DNA from: a virus | Strand: one strand, 5' to 3' | Virus record (IMG/VR): IMGVR_UViG_3300046472_000086 | Location: 1-22,654 of that record | DNA: 22,654 nucleotides | In this document: one piece after another, positions 1 to 5,157 of the stretch | Position numbering within the stretch: the stretch's first letter is position 1 | Layout of the letters: every line of letters begins with the position of its first letter | The notes under the pieces: generated by a model | The model's input: only the letters and a program-made list of their open reading frames with translations | What the model was told of the DNA's origin: nothing | Databases searched by the model: none | Translations under genes and position numbers: made by a program

Positions 1-171
1 GTCTAGGGTGATGCTCCGTATCTGCCAGCGATCACTGCCGAACTCGCCGAGCCTGAATAGGACCGTAGCGTATTTCGTGTTCAGCCCCGGCCGGTCGTAA
101 GCGATTGCGATAACCGGGGTACCCCAATCCTCGTTACCCGCGATTGGCTGGCCGATATTGATTCCGCTCAT
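1..171 (-). CDS. Hypothetical protein, N-terminal part only
   Basis: An ATG at 171 opens a leftward frame with no stop before the window edge, giving 57 residues that begin MSGINIGQPIAGNEDWGTPV. The start is supported by a purine-rich ribosome binding site (AAGGAGAGAG) a few bases upstream. That leader is identical to the one in front of the 293-residue gene starting at 1502. The visible part has an alternating hydrophobic pattern (PVIAIAYD, TKYATVLFRL) that suggests beta strands, and no motif that I recognise. It is the last visible gene of the leftward group. Function unknown. Confidence 0.7.
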   Translation of the reverse strand, partial: MSGINIGQPIAGNEDWGTPVIAIAYDRPGLNTKYATVLFRLGEFGSDRWQIRSITLD

Positions 172-192
172 TTACTCTCTCCTTATCACTTG
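167..192 (-). repeat. Leader/start repeat, copy 1 (RBS plus ATGAG)
   Basis: A 26-base block is identical, base for base, to 1498-1523. It covers the first five coding bases, the start codon and the ribosome binding site of the partial gene ending at 171. The coding sequences on either side are not alike. Confidence 0.85.
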
Positions 193-204
193 CTGCCATG
201 CCAT

Positions 205-222
205 CATGTCTAGGCAGACATG
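205..222. other. Intergenic stem-loop
   Basis: CATGTCT at 205-211 pairs perfectly with AGACATG at 216-222 across a 4-base loop. It lies in the leader of the leftward partial gene, after the stop of the 44-residue ORF. There is no T-run, so it does not look like an intrinsic terminator. Confidence 0.6.
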
Positions 223-228
223 ACCGGG

Positions 229-245
229 CACGACTTTACGTCGTG
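229..245. other. Intergenic stem-loop
   Basis: CACGAC at 229-234 pairs with GTCGTG at 240-245 over a 5-base loop. Three more base pairs are possible on the outside with one mismatch. It sits next to the stem-loop at 205-222 in the same leader and has no T-run. Confidence 0.5.
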
Positions 246-268
246 ACCGACCAAGACGGCCTAGCTAG

Positions 269-403
269 CTAGTGCGCCACGAATATATCGAATAGCAAGA
301 ACAGCATCCAATAATTCGCCAGCCACTGAAACGCTTCGGCGCACCAAGCGGCTAGTTGCCAGAGAATGTCCAGCGCGAGTCTAGCTCGCAAGTCAACTAC
401 CAT
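269..403 (-). CDS. Small tryptophan-rich hydrophobic protein
   Basis: This 44-residue leftward ORF begins with ATG at 403 and ends at TAG 271-269. Its start overlaps the stop of the preceding ORF in the arrangement ATGGTAG, typical of translational coupling, which would compensate for a weak ribosome binding site. The product begins MVVDLRARLALDILWQLAA and ends in WMLFLLFDIFVAH, with four tryptophans and a hydrophobic C-terminal half. It could be a single-pass or peripheral membrane peptide. I do not recognise the family. Evidence is limited to the overlap, the plausible composition and the absence of any competing gene. Confidence 0.45.
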   Translation of the reverse strand: MVVDLRARLALDILWQLAAWCAEAFQWLANYWMLFLLFDIFVAH

Positions 404-525
404 CCCGAACCGCCGGGATTGCCGTTGAACGGCTCACGCTGCAACGGCCTGATGATGACCTCAGCGTGCTTGCGCGGCGCGACGTGACGGCCACGACGGA
501 ACCATGCCCTAAGTATCCTCAGCAT
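397..525 (-). CDS. Small basic hypothetical protein
   Basis: This is a 42-residue leftward ORF starting at ATG 525, with the run GAGAGAGG about eight bases upstream. An ATG 18 bases earlier, at 543, is in frame and would give 48 residues, but an AAGG run directly abuts it, so 525 is preferred. The product begins MLRILRAWFRRGRHVAPRKH, is strongly basic in its first half, and ends GNPGGSGW. The downstream 44-residue ORF overlaps its stop. Function unknown; it could be a small nucleic-acid-binding or regulatory peptide, which is inference from charge alone. Confidence 0.5.
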   Translation of the reverse strand: MLRILRAWFRRGRHVAPRKHAEVIIRPLQREPFNGNPGGSGW

Positions 526-578
526 CTCTTGATCCTCTCTCATCCTTACCCCCTGGTCACTGACTAGCCAGGCTGAGC

Positions 579-604
579 GAGCTACGGTTGGTTATCCGTA
601 GCTC
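579..604. other. Intergenic stem-loop
   Basis: GAGCTACGG at 579-587 pairs perfectly with CCGTAGCTC at 596-604, a 9-bp stem with an 8-base loop. It lies just past the stop of the 293-residue leftward gene and before the next small ORF. No T-run follows on the minus strand, so a processing, stabilising or regulatory role is as likely as termination. Confidence 0.65.
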
Positions 605-620
605 ACCCTAGCTTGTCTGT

Positions 621-1502
621 CTACTCGCCTCTTATTAGCCCCATGAGCCGAAGGTACCTGACCAACTCGTCATGAGCGTTGCTCTCTCCGTATGCCGGGT
701 TAGGTATGATGATCATACCGTCCGGCAGGCCGTTAAGGAACACGCTAGCCGAACTGCCACGGCCACGATTGTTCCTGACGTAGTTACTAACCGGGTTACC
801 ATCCTCGGAACCGAACTGCAACCGTCGCAGCATGCCGGGATGACAGTAGGCCATGAGCAGCATTCCCGGGTCCAATGAATCCATTGTGCCCTTGACCAGG
901 ATGCGTGAATGGTATTCGCCACCCTGGAACCGTGCGCCCATATCAACCCAAAACTCGGTAGCATGGCCGAGACGGTCAAGTGCGATAGCTAGTGCTGTTA
1001 GCACTTGCCCGCGCATCATGAACTCGTCAGAACCTACGCCAGCCATAGCGTCGGTTGAGCAGATAAGGCTTAGCACCTTACCTAGCCGGCTTGTCTTGAC
1101 CAGCGGGTAATCAACCATGTGCTCAGGATCGCCAGAACAGTACAGTCCGACTTCAACATCCGATCCCGCTACATCGTAGCGGGGAGTGAACGTGTCTATC
1201 TCATGCTCGGCTTCCATCGCCCGAACGGCATCCTCGGCCACTTCGATAGTTTCATCTAGTGGGCCGTGCCAGCCGTTGGTCATGGCCATTTCTGCGACGC
1301 GCTGTAGCGACTCATTGCCTGCCCAGTCGTCATTACCCGACGCTAGGCCGATATCCCAAAGCTCGCCATTGTCCGGCCGCTTGGCACGTCTCAGCGCAGC
1401 CTCACCGAAGTCCGCCATGCTGTAGAACGTCGATACGTAGCATGTACGGCCGCTTCCCGTCTTGGCTACCTTAACGTCTTCATAGGGATGCTCGTCACTC
1501 AT
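621..1502 (-). CDS. Phage protein with degenerate VWA-like domain, partner of the AAA+ ATPase
   Basis: The protein has 293 residues. The start at 1502 carries the same RBS-ATG block as the gene at 171. Residues 1-140 are acidic and unassigned; an early segment (CYVSTFYSMADF, 21-32) resembles phage proteins I recall as DUF7192-like, but that recall is uncertain. From about residue 141 the order strand, loop, helix, strand (VLSLICSTDAMAGVGS, then a helix ending ALDRLGHATEFWV) matches a von Willebrand A fold. The metal-binding D-x-S-x-S motif is not intact. It follows the MoxR-type ATPase gene in the same direction, and MoxR-VWA pairs such as RavA-ViaA and CobS-CobT act together. I infer an adaptor or substrate-recruiting partner; the VWA assignment is tentative. 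Confidence 0.7.
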   Translation of the reverse strand: MSDEHPYEDVKVAKTGSGRTCYVSTFYSMADFGEAALRRAKRPDNGELWDIGLASGNDDWAGNESLQRVAEMAMTNGWHGPLDETIEVAEDAVRAMEAEHEIDTFTPRYDVAGSDVEVGLYCSGDPEHMVDYPLVKTSRLGKVLSLICSTDAMAGVGSDEFMMRGQVLTALAIALDRLGHATEFWVDMGARFQGGEYHSRILVKGTMDSLDPGMLLMAYCHPGMLRRLQFGSEDGNPVSNYVRNNRGRGSSASVFLNGLPDGMIIIPNPAYGESNAHDELVRYLRLMGLIRGE

Positions 1503-1523
1503 TTACTCTCTCCTTATCACTTG
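1498..1523 (-). repeat. Leader/start repeat, copy 2 (RBS plus ATGAG)
   Basis: This is the second perfect copy of the 26-base block at 167-192, covering the start codon and ribosome binding site of the 293-residue gene. Identity covers the block only. Confidence 0.85.
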
Positions 1524-1554
1524 GTACCTAGCTAGATTTAGGCACACTCGGCCA

Positions 1555-1574
1555 GGCTAGGATTTCCCCTAGCC
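1555..1574. other. Intergenic stem-loop
   Basis: GGCTAGG at 1555-1561 pairs with CCTAGCC at 1568-1574, a perfect 7-bp stem with a 6-base loop. It lies between the ATPase stop and the leader of the 293-residue gene. No T-run follows on the minus strand. Confidence 0.6.
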
Positions 1575-1587
1575 CGACCGGCAGTGT

Positions 1588-2820
1588 CTAAATTGACGGC
1601 GCGCTCACTCCAAGCGTGAGCTTGCCCCAATCGGCGTCTGACAGTCCGCCACGGATACGCCATGTAATGGCCTCTTTGGCGCTAAGGCCGGCCATAACCA
1701 GTGAGCACAGACCCTCGGACTCCCTAACTCCCATGATCACCGGCAGCCGGTCGGCTTCCGCCTTAGCCCTAAGCTGACGTACGTAGGTCAGCACAGCGGT
1801 AACCTTTGACTGGCTCATGCCCGTTGCCAGGCAAAGCGATTCCTCAACCGCATCATCATAGTAGATCGGAATCTTGACGAATCGGTTAAGGGTAGCCTCA
1901 TCTAGAGCCTGCCTGCCCTTATAGGTCCGGTCGGCTCCCCGGCCGTACGTGTTGAGTGAAGCTATCACGTAGCAATCCGGGTGCAGCTTGATCATCTTGT
2001 CCGGGAAGCCGAAGTGCCCGTTGGACAACAGCGAGTTGAACACTGTCAGGACACCCGGATTACCGGCATCAAACTCGTCAAGGTGCAAGATGCCGCCATT
2101 CTCGGCCCATTCACGGACAAAGGTTGCCACCGTGTTACCGTTGGCATCCTTATAGCCGATCACCCGTGACTCGGCCATAGTCGGCCCAAGCGCAATCTCA
2201 TACAGCGTGACCTGCAACGCTTCTGAGACGTGTTGCGCAAGGGTTGACTTGCCACTGCCAGCCGGACCTACCAGCATGACATGCTTACGGATACCCGGCG
2301 CGTTCAGAACTGCCAGAACCTTCGGCAGCATCTTGTGAGCGCCGGTGATCGTAACCGACTGCTTGTCATGTTGCTTGATCTCGATTGTCAGTGGAGCGAA
2401 CTTGGCATCGATAGCTGTTACTACCTCTGTCATGCGCGCATTCACCACTGAGTCAACCTGAGCAATGATTGCGGTCATGTCTACGGTTGGTGCCAGGCTG
2501 GCCAGTAGTTCAGCCAGCTTGGTTGCAGCATCCGCGTTGCCTGCCGGCGTTGTCACAGCCGGGGCTGGCGGTTCGTAGATCGGCTCGCTTGGGTTGGTGC
2601 CAGGCTTGGGCAAGCAAGTGTGCCGCTTGCCCGTTGCCTTCTCAGTCAGGACAAAAGCACCATTGACCGTGTAACCCTCCCGATCCGTGCATTCCTTGCA
2701 CGTGTCGTCAGGGCGTGACTGGTCATGTGCCCAGTAAAGTCCATCCTGCCCAAACGTCTTGCAACGCTTGCACGGCTGGCGTGTAGTCCTACTGTTATGC
2801 TTGATCAGTATTTCTGACAT
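1588..2820 (-). CDS. AAA+ ATPase, MoxR/CobS-like, with N-terminal zinc finger
   Basis: The protein has 410 residues from ATG 2820, chosen because GAGGGAGAGG lies upstream; the open frame extends 28 codons further without support. An N-terminal zinc finger has C17, C20, C41 and C44. A linker with a helical stretch (about 98-140) precedes the AAA+ core: Walker A GPAGSGKS at 185-192, Walker B ILHLDEFD at 244-251, sensor 1 around N290 (ASLNTYGRG), arginine-finger candidate R313 (LNRF), and a C-terminal sensor 2 segment with VRESEG. MoxR-type ATPases are hexameric remodelling motors that usually work with a VWA partner, and the next gene downstream looks like one. In phages such ATPases are common but their targets are mostly unknown. 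The zinc finger may bind nucleic acid or a partner; that is inference. Confidence 0.9.
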   Translation of the reverse strand: MSEILIKHNSRTTRQPCKRCKTFGQDGLYWAHDQSRPDDTCKECTDREGYTVNGAFVLTEKATGKRHTCLPKPGTNPSEPIYEPPAPAVTTPAGNADAATKLAELLASLAPTVDMTAIIAQVDSVVNARMTEVVTAIDAKFAPLTIEIKQHDKQSVTITGAHKMLPKVLAVLNAPGIRKHVMLVGPAGSGKSTLAQHVSEALQVTLYEIALGPTMAESRVIGYKDANGNTVATFVREWAENGGILHLDEFDAGNPGVLTVFNSLLSNGHFGFPDKMIKLHPDCYVIASLNTYGRGADRTYKGRQALDEATLNRFVKIPIYYDDAVEESLCLATGMSQSKVTAVLTYVRQLRAKAEADRLPVIMGVRESEGLCSLVMAGLSAKEAITWRIRGGLSDADWGKLTLGVSAPSI

Positions 2821-2850
2821 TTGCCCGTTCCCTCTCCCTCTCACAGGATT

Positions 2851-2940
2851 TGTCCGGTTTTGCTTACCCGGACACTTAGCACTTGCCGTTACCCTAGCAA
2901 GCAACGGCAGACAGGTATCTGACTGACTGACGACCTGTCT
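2851..2940. other. Cluster of three stem-loops upstream of the ATPase gene
   Basis: Three consecutive perfect stems lie between the 46-residue ORF and the ATPase. TGTCCGG (2851-2857) pairs with CCGGACA (2868-2874). TGCCGTT (2884-2890) pairs with AACGGCA (2903-2909). AGACAGGT (2909-2916) pairs with ACCTGTCT (2933-2940), with a loop made of repeated GACT units. No T-runs are present. The first stem ends about 20 bases before the ATPase ribosome binding site, so it could affect translation. Confidence 0.55.
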
Positions 2941-2951
2941 CCCGCAACGCG

Positions 2952-3092
2952 CTAGCGAATGTGCCCTACGTAGATCAGATAGGCAACCCAGTAGTTCCGG
3001 CCGCCGCTATGCGGCAGGCAGTGACGGATTGCACAGTGAGCGTATTGCATGATCACCGGCAGGCATCCGCCGGTTATCAGGTGACCGATCAT
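2952..3092 (-). CDS. Small histidine/cysteine-rich hypothetical protein
   Basis: This 46-residue leftward ORF begins at ATG 3092 and ends at TAG 2954-2952. Its start overlaps the stop of the upstream gene as ATGA, a classic coupled arrangement, and GGAG lies about 11 bases upstream. The product begins MIGHLITGGCLPVIMQYAHC and ends YWVAYLIYVGHIR. It contains five His and three Cys, with a hydrophobic C-terminal segment. It could bind a metal or associate with the membrane; no family is recognised. Confidence 0.5.
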   Translation of the reverse strand: MIGHLITGGCLPVIMQYAHCAIRHCLPHSGGRNYWVAYLIYVGHIR

Positions 3093-3307
3093 GCGAACCG
3101 TACTCCGAGTGCTGATAGCTGAGTCATGGTCGGCACGCTGAGCGGCTGGCAGTCGAAATCAGGCAGAGTATCAACCGCCTTGAATCCTTCGGAGGTAAGC
3201 ACCTCAACAGTGTTGCGAAAGACGTTGCTCTCATGCCTTGTCTGCCGCATGACTGTTTTCTGTGAGCCGTAGCCATTGTTCTTAAACGTTATAACGAAAT
3301 ACATCAT
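3089..3307 (-). CDS. Small hypothetical protein, first gene of the leftward group
   Basis: The protein has 72 residues from ATG 3307, supported by AGGGAGA nine bases upstream. The same frame stays open to a GTG at 3406 (105 residues), but that start has no good ribosome binding site and the extra part does not resemble a conserved domain. It begins MMYFVITFKNNGYGSQKTVM. A short strand-turn-strand is followed by a basic stretch (RQTRHESNVFRNT) and a helix (VEVLTSEGFKAVD). It is coupled by a 4-base overlap to the 46-residue ORF. Function unknown. Confidence 0.55.
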   Translation of the reverse strand: MMYFVITFKNNGYGSQKTVMRQTRHESNVFRNTVEVLTSEGFKAVDTLPDFDCQPLSVPTMTQLSALGVRFA

Positions 3308-3701
3308 GCGTTGTTTCTCCCTATTCCTCACGGTGAATGACCACTTAGGAAGCATGGGACAGACAGGTTTGCTACTGGCAATTTGGTGAGTATCCTTAAC
3401 GATCACGAATCGTTCCGGTTTACGTCTTTTCAGCCACGTAGCCGGATGACGCCGGCTTACCCTTCCGACGTTACCTATCCACGCTGTTCATAGCACCCGC
3501 TAACGGGCTGTAGTGGCTTTCCCAGGTCGCGCCTAGCGTCTTACAGCGTTACCCATGCGCTAGGCATCCATCGGTTCCCATGCTCCCTAAGCAACCGCCA
3601 GTCTTACGGCTGGCAGTCACTTGTGAGAAGTGAGAGAGAGTCTTTAGGTCCGCACTGTTACGTTTCAGGACACTCGCACGTGTAAGCCGGTTTCGAGTAC
3701 G

Positions 3702-3742
3702 AGTTACTTAGCAACGATTGGATACGTCCGCCGTCCGCTCGC
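3702..3742. repeat. Imperfect direct repeat, copy 1
   Basis: The ordered blocks AGTT, AACGATTGG, GTCCGCC and CCGCTC match copy 2 at 3801-3846. Spacing between the first two blocks is identical, and between the later blocks it differs by one or two bases. The two copies begin 99 bases apart. Possible operator, iteron or repeated RNA element. Confidence 0.6.
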
Positions 3743-3800
3743 ACATGTGAACGTTAGCTAGCTCACCTATGCTTCCCGACCTTGCTCGGGATGACTATTC

Positions 3801-3846
3801 AGTTGACAAGTAACGATTGGCATTCAGTCCGCCTAGCCGCTCTTGC
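3801..3846. repeat. Imperfect direct repeat, copy 2
   Basis: This is the second copy of the AGTT / AACGATTGG / GTCCGCC / CCGCTC block series. Here the variable part after AGTT creates a TTGACA hexamer (3803-3808), but no matching -10 box lies downstream on the plus strand. No third copy was found in the window. Confidence 0.6.
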
Positions 3847-3996
3847 TAGCTAGACTCGCTGGCCTGTCTTGCTGTTGTCGTACGGTGGAACATGCACAAC
3901 ATTGCCGTAGAGGCTGAACCTTGTCAAACTGTACTGGCGAGTAACTTACGGCTAACCGTGTTTGCCCAGGTCAGGCTAGGTAAGAAAGTTCTTAGG

Positions 3997-4015
3997 TCGT
4001 TAGCTTTGCTAACGA
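3997..4015. other. Stem-loop with 3-base loop
   Basis: TCGTTAGC at 3997-4004 pairs perfectly with GCTAACGA at 4008-4015 over a TTT loop. It lies at the expected start of a leftward transcript from the candidate promoter at 4015-4044, so it could stabilise the 5' end. As DNA it is a near-palindrome and could also be a protein-binding site. Confidence 0.6.
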
Positions 4016-4044
4016 TAATCCCCTCCTAGTTAACCTGCGGTCAA
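4015..4044 (-). promoter_or_regulatory. Candidate leftward promoter
   Basis: On the minus strand TTGACC (4044-4039, five of six matches to the -35 consensus) is followed after 18 bases by GATTAT (4020-4015, four of six matches to TATAAT). It would drive the leftward genes beginning at 3307 through a leader of about 700 bases. A perfect TTGACA lies further downstream at 3927-3922 but has no good -10. Prediction only. Confidence 0.3.
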
Positions 4045-4616
4045 GTAGGGAATCCCCTGCGAGTGCCCGGTATGCCCTGGTAAACATGCGTGTCGTGATA
4101 CCCCGTGCCAGTGCAGCTCTCAGATGCCTTCTAAGCCTCTGGCTTGCTTCTTAGGGTACGGGTGAGGGTAGCCAGGGGTATCCGCCCGTAGGGGCTTCTC
4201 AGCCCCGTTCAGGGCATGGCCTGGCTTGGTCTTGCCTGCCTCTCGGGCTGGCGTGGTGCTGGCATGGGATGTGGGGAGGTAGGTGTCTCCCATCATCCGG
4301 CCCACGGGCCGGGCAACCATCCCCTACCCCCCACCAAGTGGTTAGCAAGGCTAACTACCTAAGGGTTCTTAGCCTCCGGCTAAGGGCATGGTCAGGGAGG
4401 GGCTTGCCATCGGCCGAGGGTGGTGGTGACCAGGGCAGTTGCCGGCGTTTGCCGGCCGGGATGGTGGGGAATGCCGGCTACCCAACCGCAAAATTTATAC
4501 TGGACCATCTGACACTGGTTTTTGATCTTGGTAGTGACAGGAGCCCAAAACTTTTTTCAGGTAGAACCCCAGGTCAGGGGCTATGTCTAAAAAATCATGG
4601 AAAAAGTGAGAAACGT

Positions 4617-4645
4617 TTGGGTAAGGTTTCCTCTATATATATAGT
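4617..4645 (+). promoter_or_regulatory. Candidate rightward promoter
   Basis: TTGGGT (4617-4622) is followed after 17 bases by TATAGT (4640-4645), five of six matches to the -10 consensus, within an alternating TATATATATA tract in the AT-richest part of the window. It would transcribe the tRNA cluster and perhaps the virion genes, starting about 330 bases before the first tRNA. The -35 is weak. Confidence 0.45.
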
Positions 4646-4671
4646 GGGGGTAGTTAGTTACTAGTAGTAAA

Positions 4672-4692
4672 GCGAGCCCTTGAGGGGCTCGC
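4672..4692. other. GC-rich stem-loop just downstream of the rightward promoter
   Basis: GCGAGCCC (4672-4679) pairs with GGGCTCGC (4685-4692) over a 5-base loop. It starts about 27 bases after the -10 box. The following sequence is GTATAGTAG rather than T-rich, so termination is unlikely on this evidence. Confidence 0.55.
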
Positions 4693-4782
4693 GTATAGTA
4701 GTAGTACCCCTGGTTAGTATCCACGGGTTGAGCTGTTACTGGATCAGGCCGGTTCTCCCCCGGTTACCCGCTACCCGTGGCG

Positions 4783-4878
4783 GATGCCCGAAGGGCATCT
4801 TTGATTGACAGCGGCTTCGCCGCTCAGTCAGGCTAGCTGGAAACCCGAGGCAGGCGTCACCCCCTCCGGGTGAGACGC
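4783..4878. other. Three consecutive stem-loops in the leader before the tRNA cluster
   Basis: GATGCCC (4783-4789) pairs with GGGCATC (4793-4799) around a GAA loop and is followed by TTTGATT, the nearest thing to a terminator here. TGAC-AGCGGC (4806-4815) pairs with GCCGCT-CA-GTCA (4819-4830), leaving CA bulged. GCGT-CACCC (4854-4862) pairs with GGGTG-AG-ACGC (4868-4878), leaving AG bulged. The last two share the design of a lower 4-bp helix, a 2-base 3' bulge and a GC-rich upper helix. Confidence 0.5.
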
Positions 4879-4979
4879 AGGGCAGCCGCTGGTGGGTGCA
4901 TCCACTACGGTTAAGGGATAACAAAGGCGGGTTCCCCGCTAACATGGGGGCCGTGTAGGGCTACCGGCTAGCCGACTGC

Positions 4980-5050
4980 GCCCGACTCGTTCAATGGCAG
5001 GACGCCAGCCTTCCAAGCTGGCTATATCGGTTCGAGTCCGGTGTCGGGCT
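4980..5050 (+). tRNA. tRNA-Gly(TCC)
   Basis: A full cloverleaf is present. The acceptor GCCCGAC pairs with GTCGGGC, the D stem is GTTC/GGAC, the anticodon stem CCAGC/GCTGG encloses loop CTTCCAA with anticodon TCC at 5012-5014, and the T arm is ATCGG-TTCGAGT-CCGGT. The discriminator is T73, as usual for glycine tRNAs. No CCA is encoded, so the host must add it. It reads GGA and, by wobble, GGG codons. First gene of the cluster. Confidence 0.95.
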
Positions 5051-5081
5051 CTTAGTTAGGTATTACGAAGAATGAAAACGA

Positions 5082-5155
5082 CGCGGTGTGGAGCAGTTCG
5101 GTAGCTCGGCGGGCTCATAACCCGTAGGCCGTGGGTTCAAATCCCACCACCGCTA
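5082..5155 (+). tRNA. tRNA-Met(CAT), initiator type (fMet)
   Basis: Acceptor positions 2-7 pair (GCGGTG with CACCGC), but position 1 is C (5082) and position 72 is T (5154). An unpaired 1-72 is the hallmark of bacterial initiator tRNA. The anticodon stem has three consecutive G-C pairs (GGG/CCC) around CTCATAA, anticodon 5116-5118, and the D stem GAGC/GCTC supplies the A11-U24 pair typical of initiators. The T arm is GTGGG-TTCAAAT-CCCAC and the discriminator is A. No CCA is encoded. These are the features recognised by the formyltransferase and IF2, so an initiator role is likely. Confidence 0.92.
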
Positions 5156-5157
5156 CT

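Larger units (their letters stand above)
3308..4979. other. Long non-coding divergent control region
   Basis: About 1.67 kb separates the leftward group from the tRNA cluster, and I see no convincing gene in it on either strand. Open frames at 4120-4320 (minus) and 4269-4664 (plus) have unlike-protein composition and no ribosome binding site. The stretch is rich in perfect short stem-loops (for example 3997-4015, 4191-4206, 4297-4312, 4341-4355, 4368-4384, 4672-4692, 4783-4799). It also holds a pair of direct repeats near 3702-3846, the direct duplication TTGCCGGC-GT-TTGCCGGC near 4440, and an AT-richer section at about 4485-4670 that contains the best promoter. Such a gap in a phage suggests regulation, replication origin or structured RNA; which one is not decided by the sequence. 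Confidence 0.6.

Noticed and set aside
2821-2904. 28-codon N-terminal extension of the AAA+ ATPase
   Set aside because: It covers a hairpin and the evident ribosome binding site of ATG 2820, and the extra residues are not protein-like.
4016-4029. Strong SD-like AGGAGGGG on the minus strand
   Set aside because: No ATG, GTG or TTG follows at a usable distance and the next in-frame codons soon stop; it more likely falls between the -35 and -10 boxes of a promoter.
4120-4320. Open frame of 66 codons on the minus strand
   Set aside because: No ribosome binding site, proline- and lysine-scattered composition, and it spans inverted repeats; it looks like chance in GC-rich DNA.
4269-4664. Open frame of 131 codons on the plus strand
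   Set aside because: Low-complexity, Gly/Arg/Ser-rich unprotein-like composition, no ribosome binding site, and it covers several perfect hairpins and the promoter region.
4783-4806. Intrinsic terminator before the tRNA cluster
   Set aside because: A 7-bp stem is followed by TTTGATT only, not a true T-run, and termination here would cut off the tRNAs from the best promoter.
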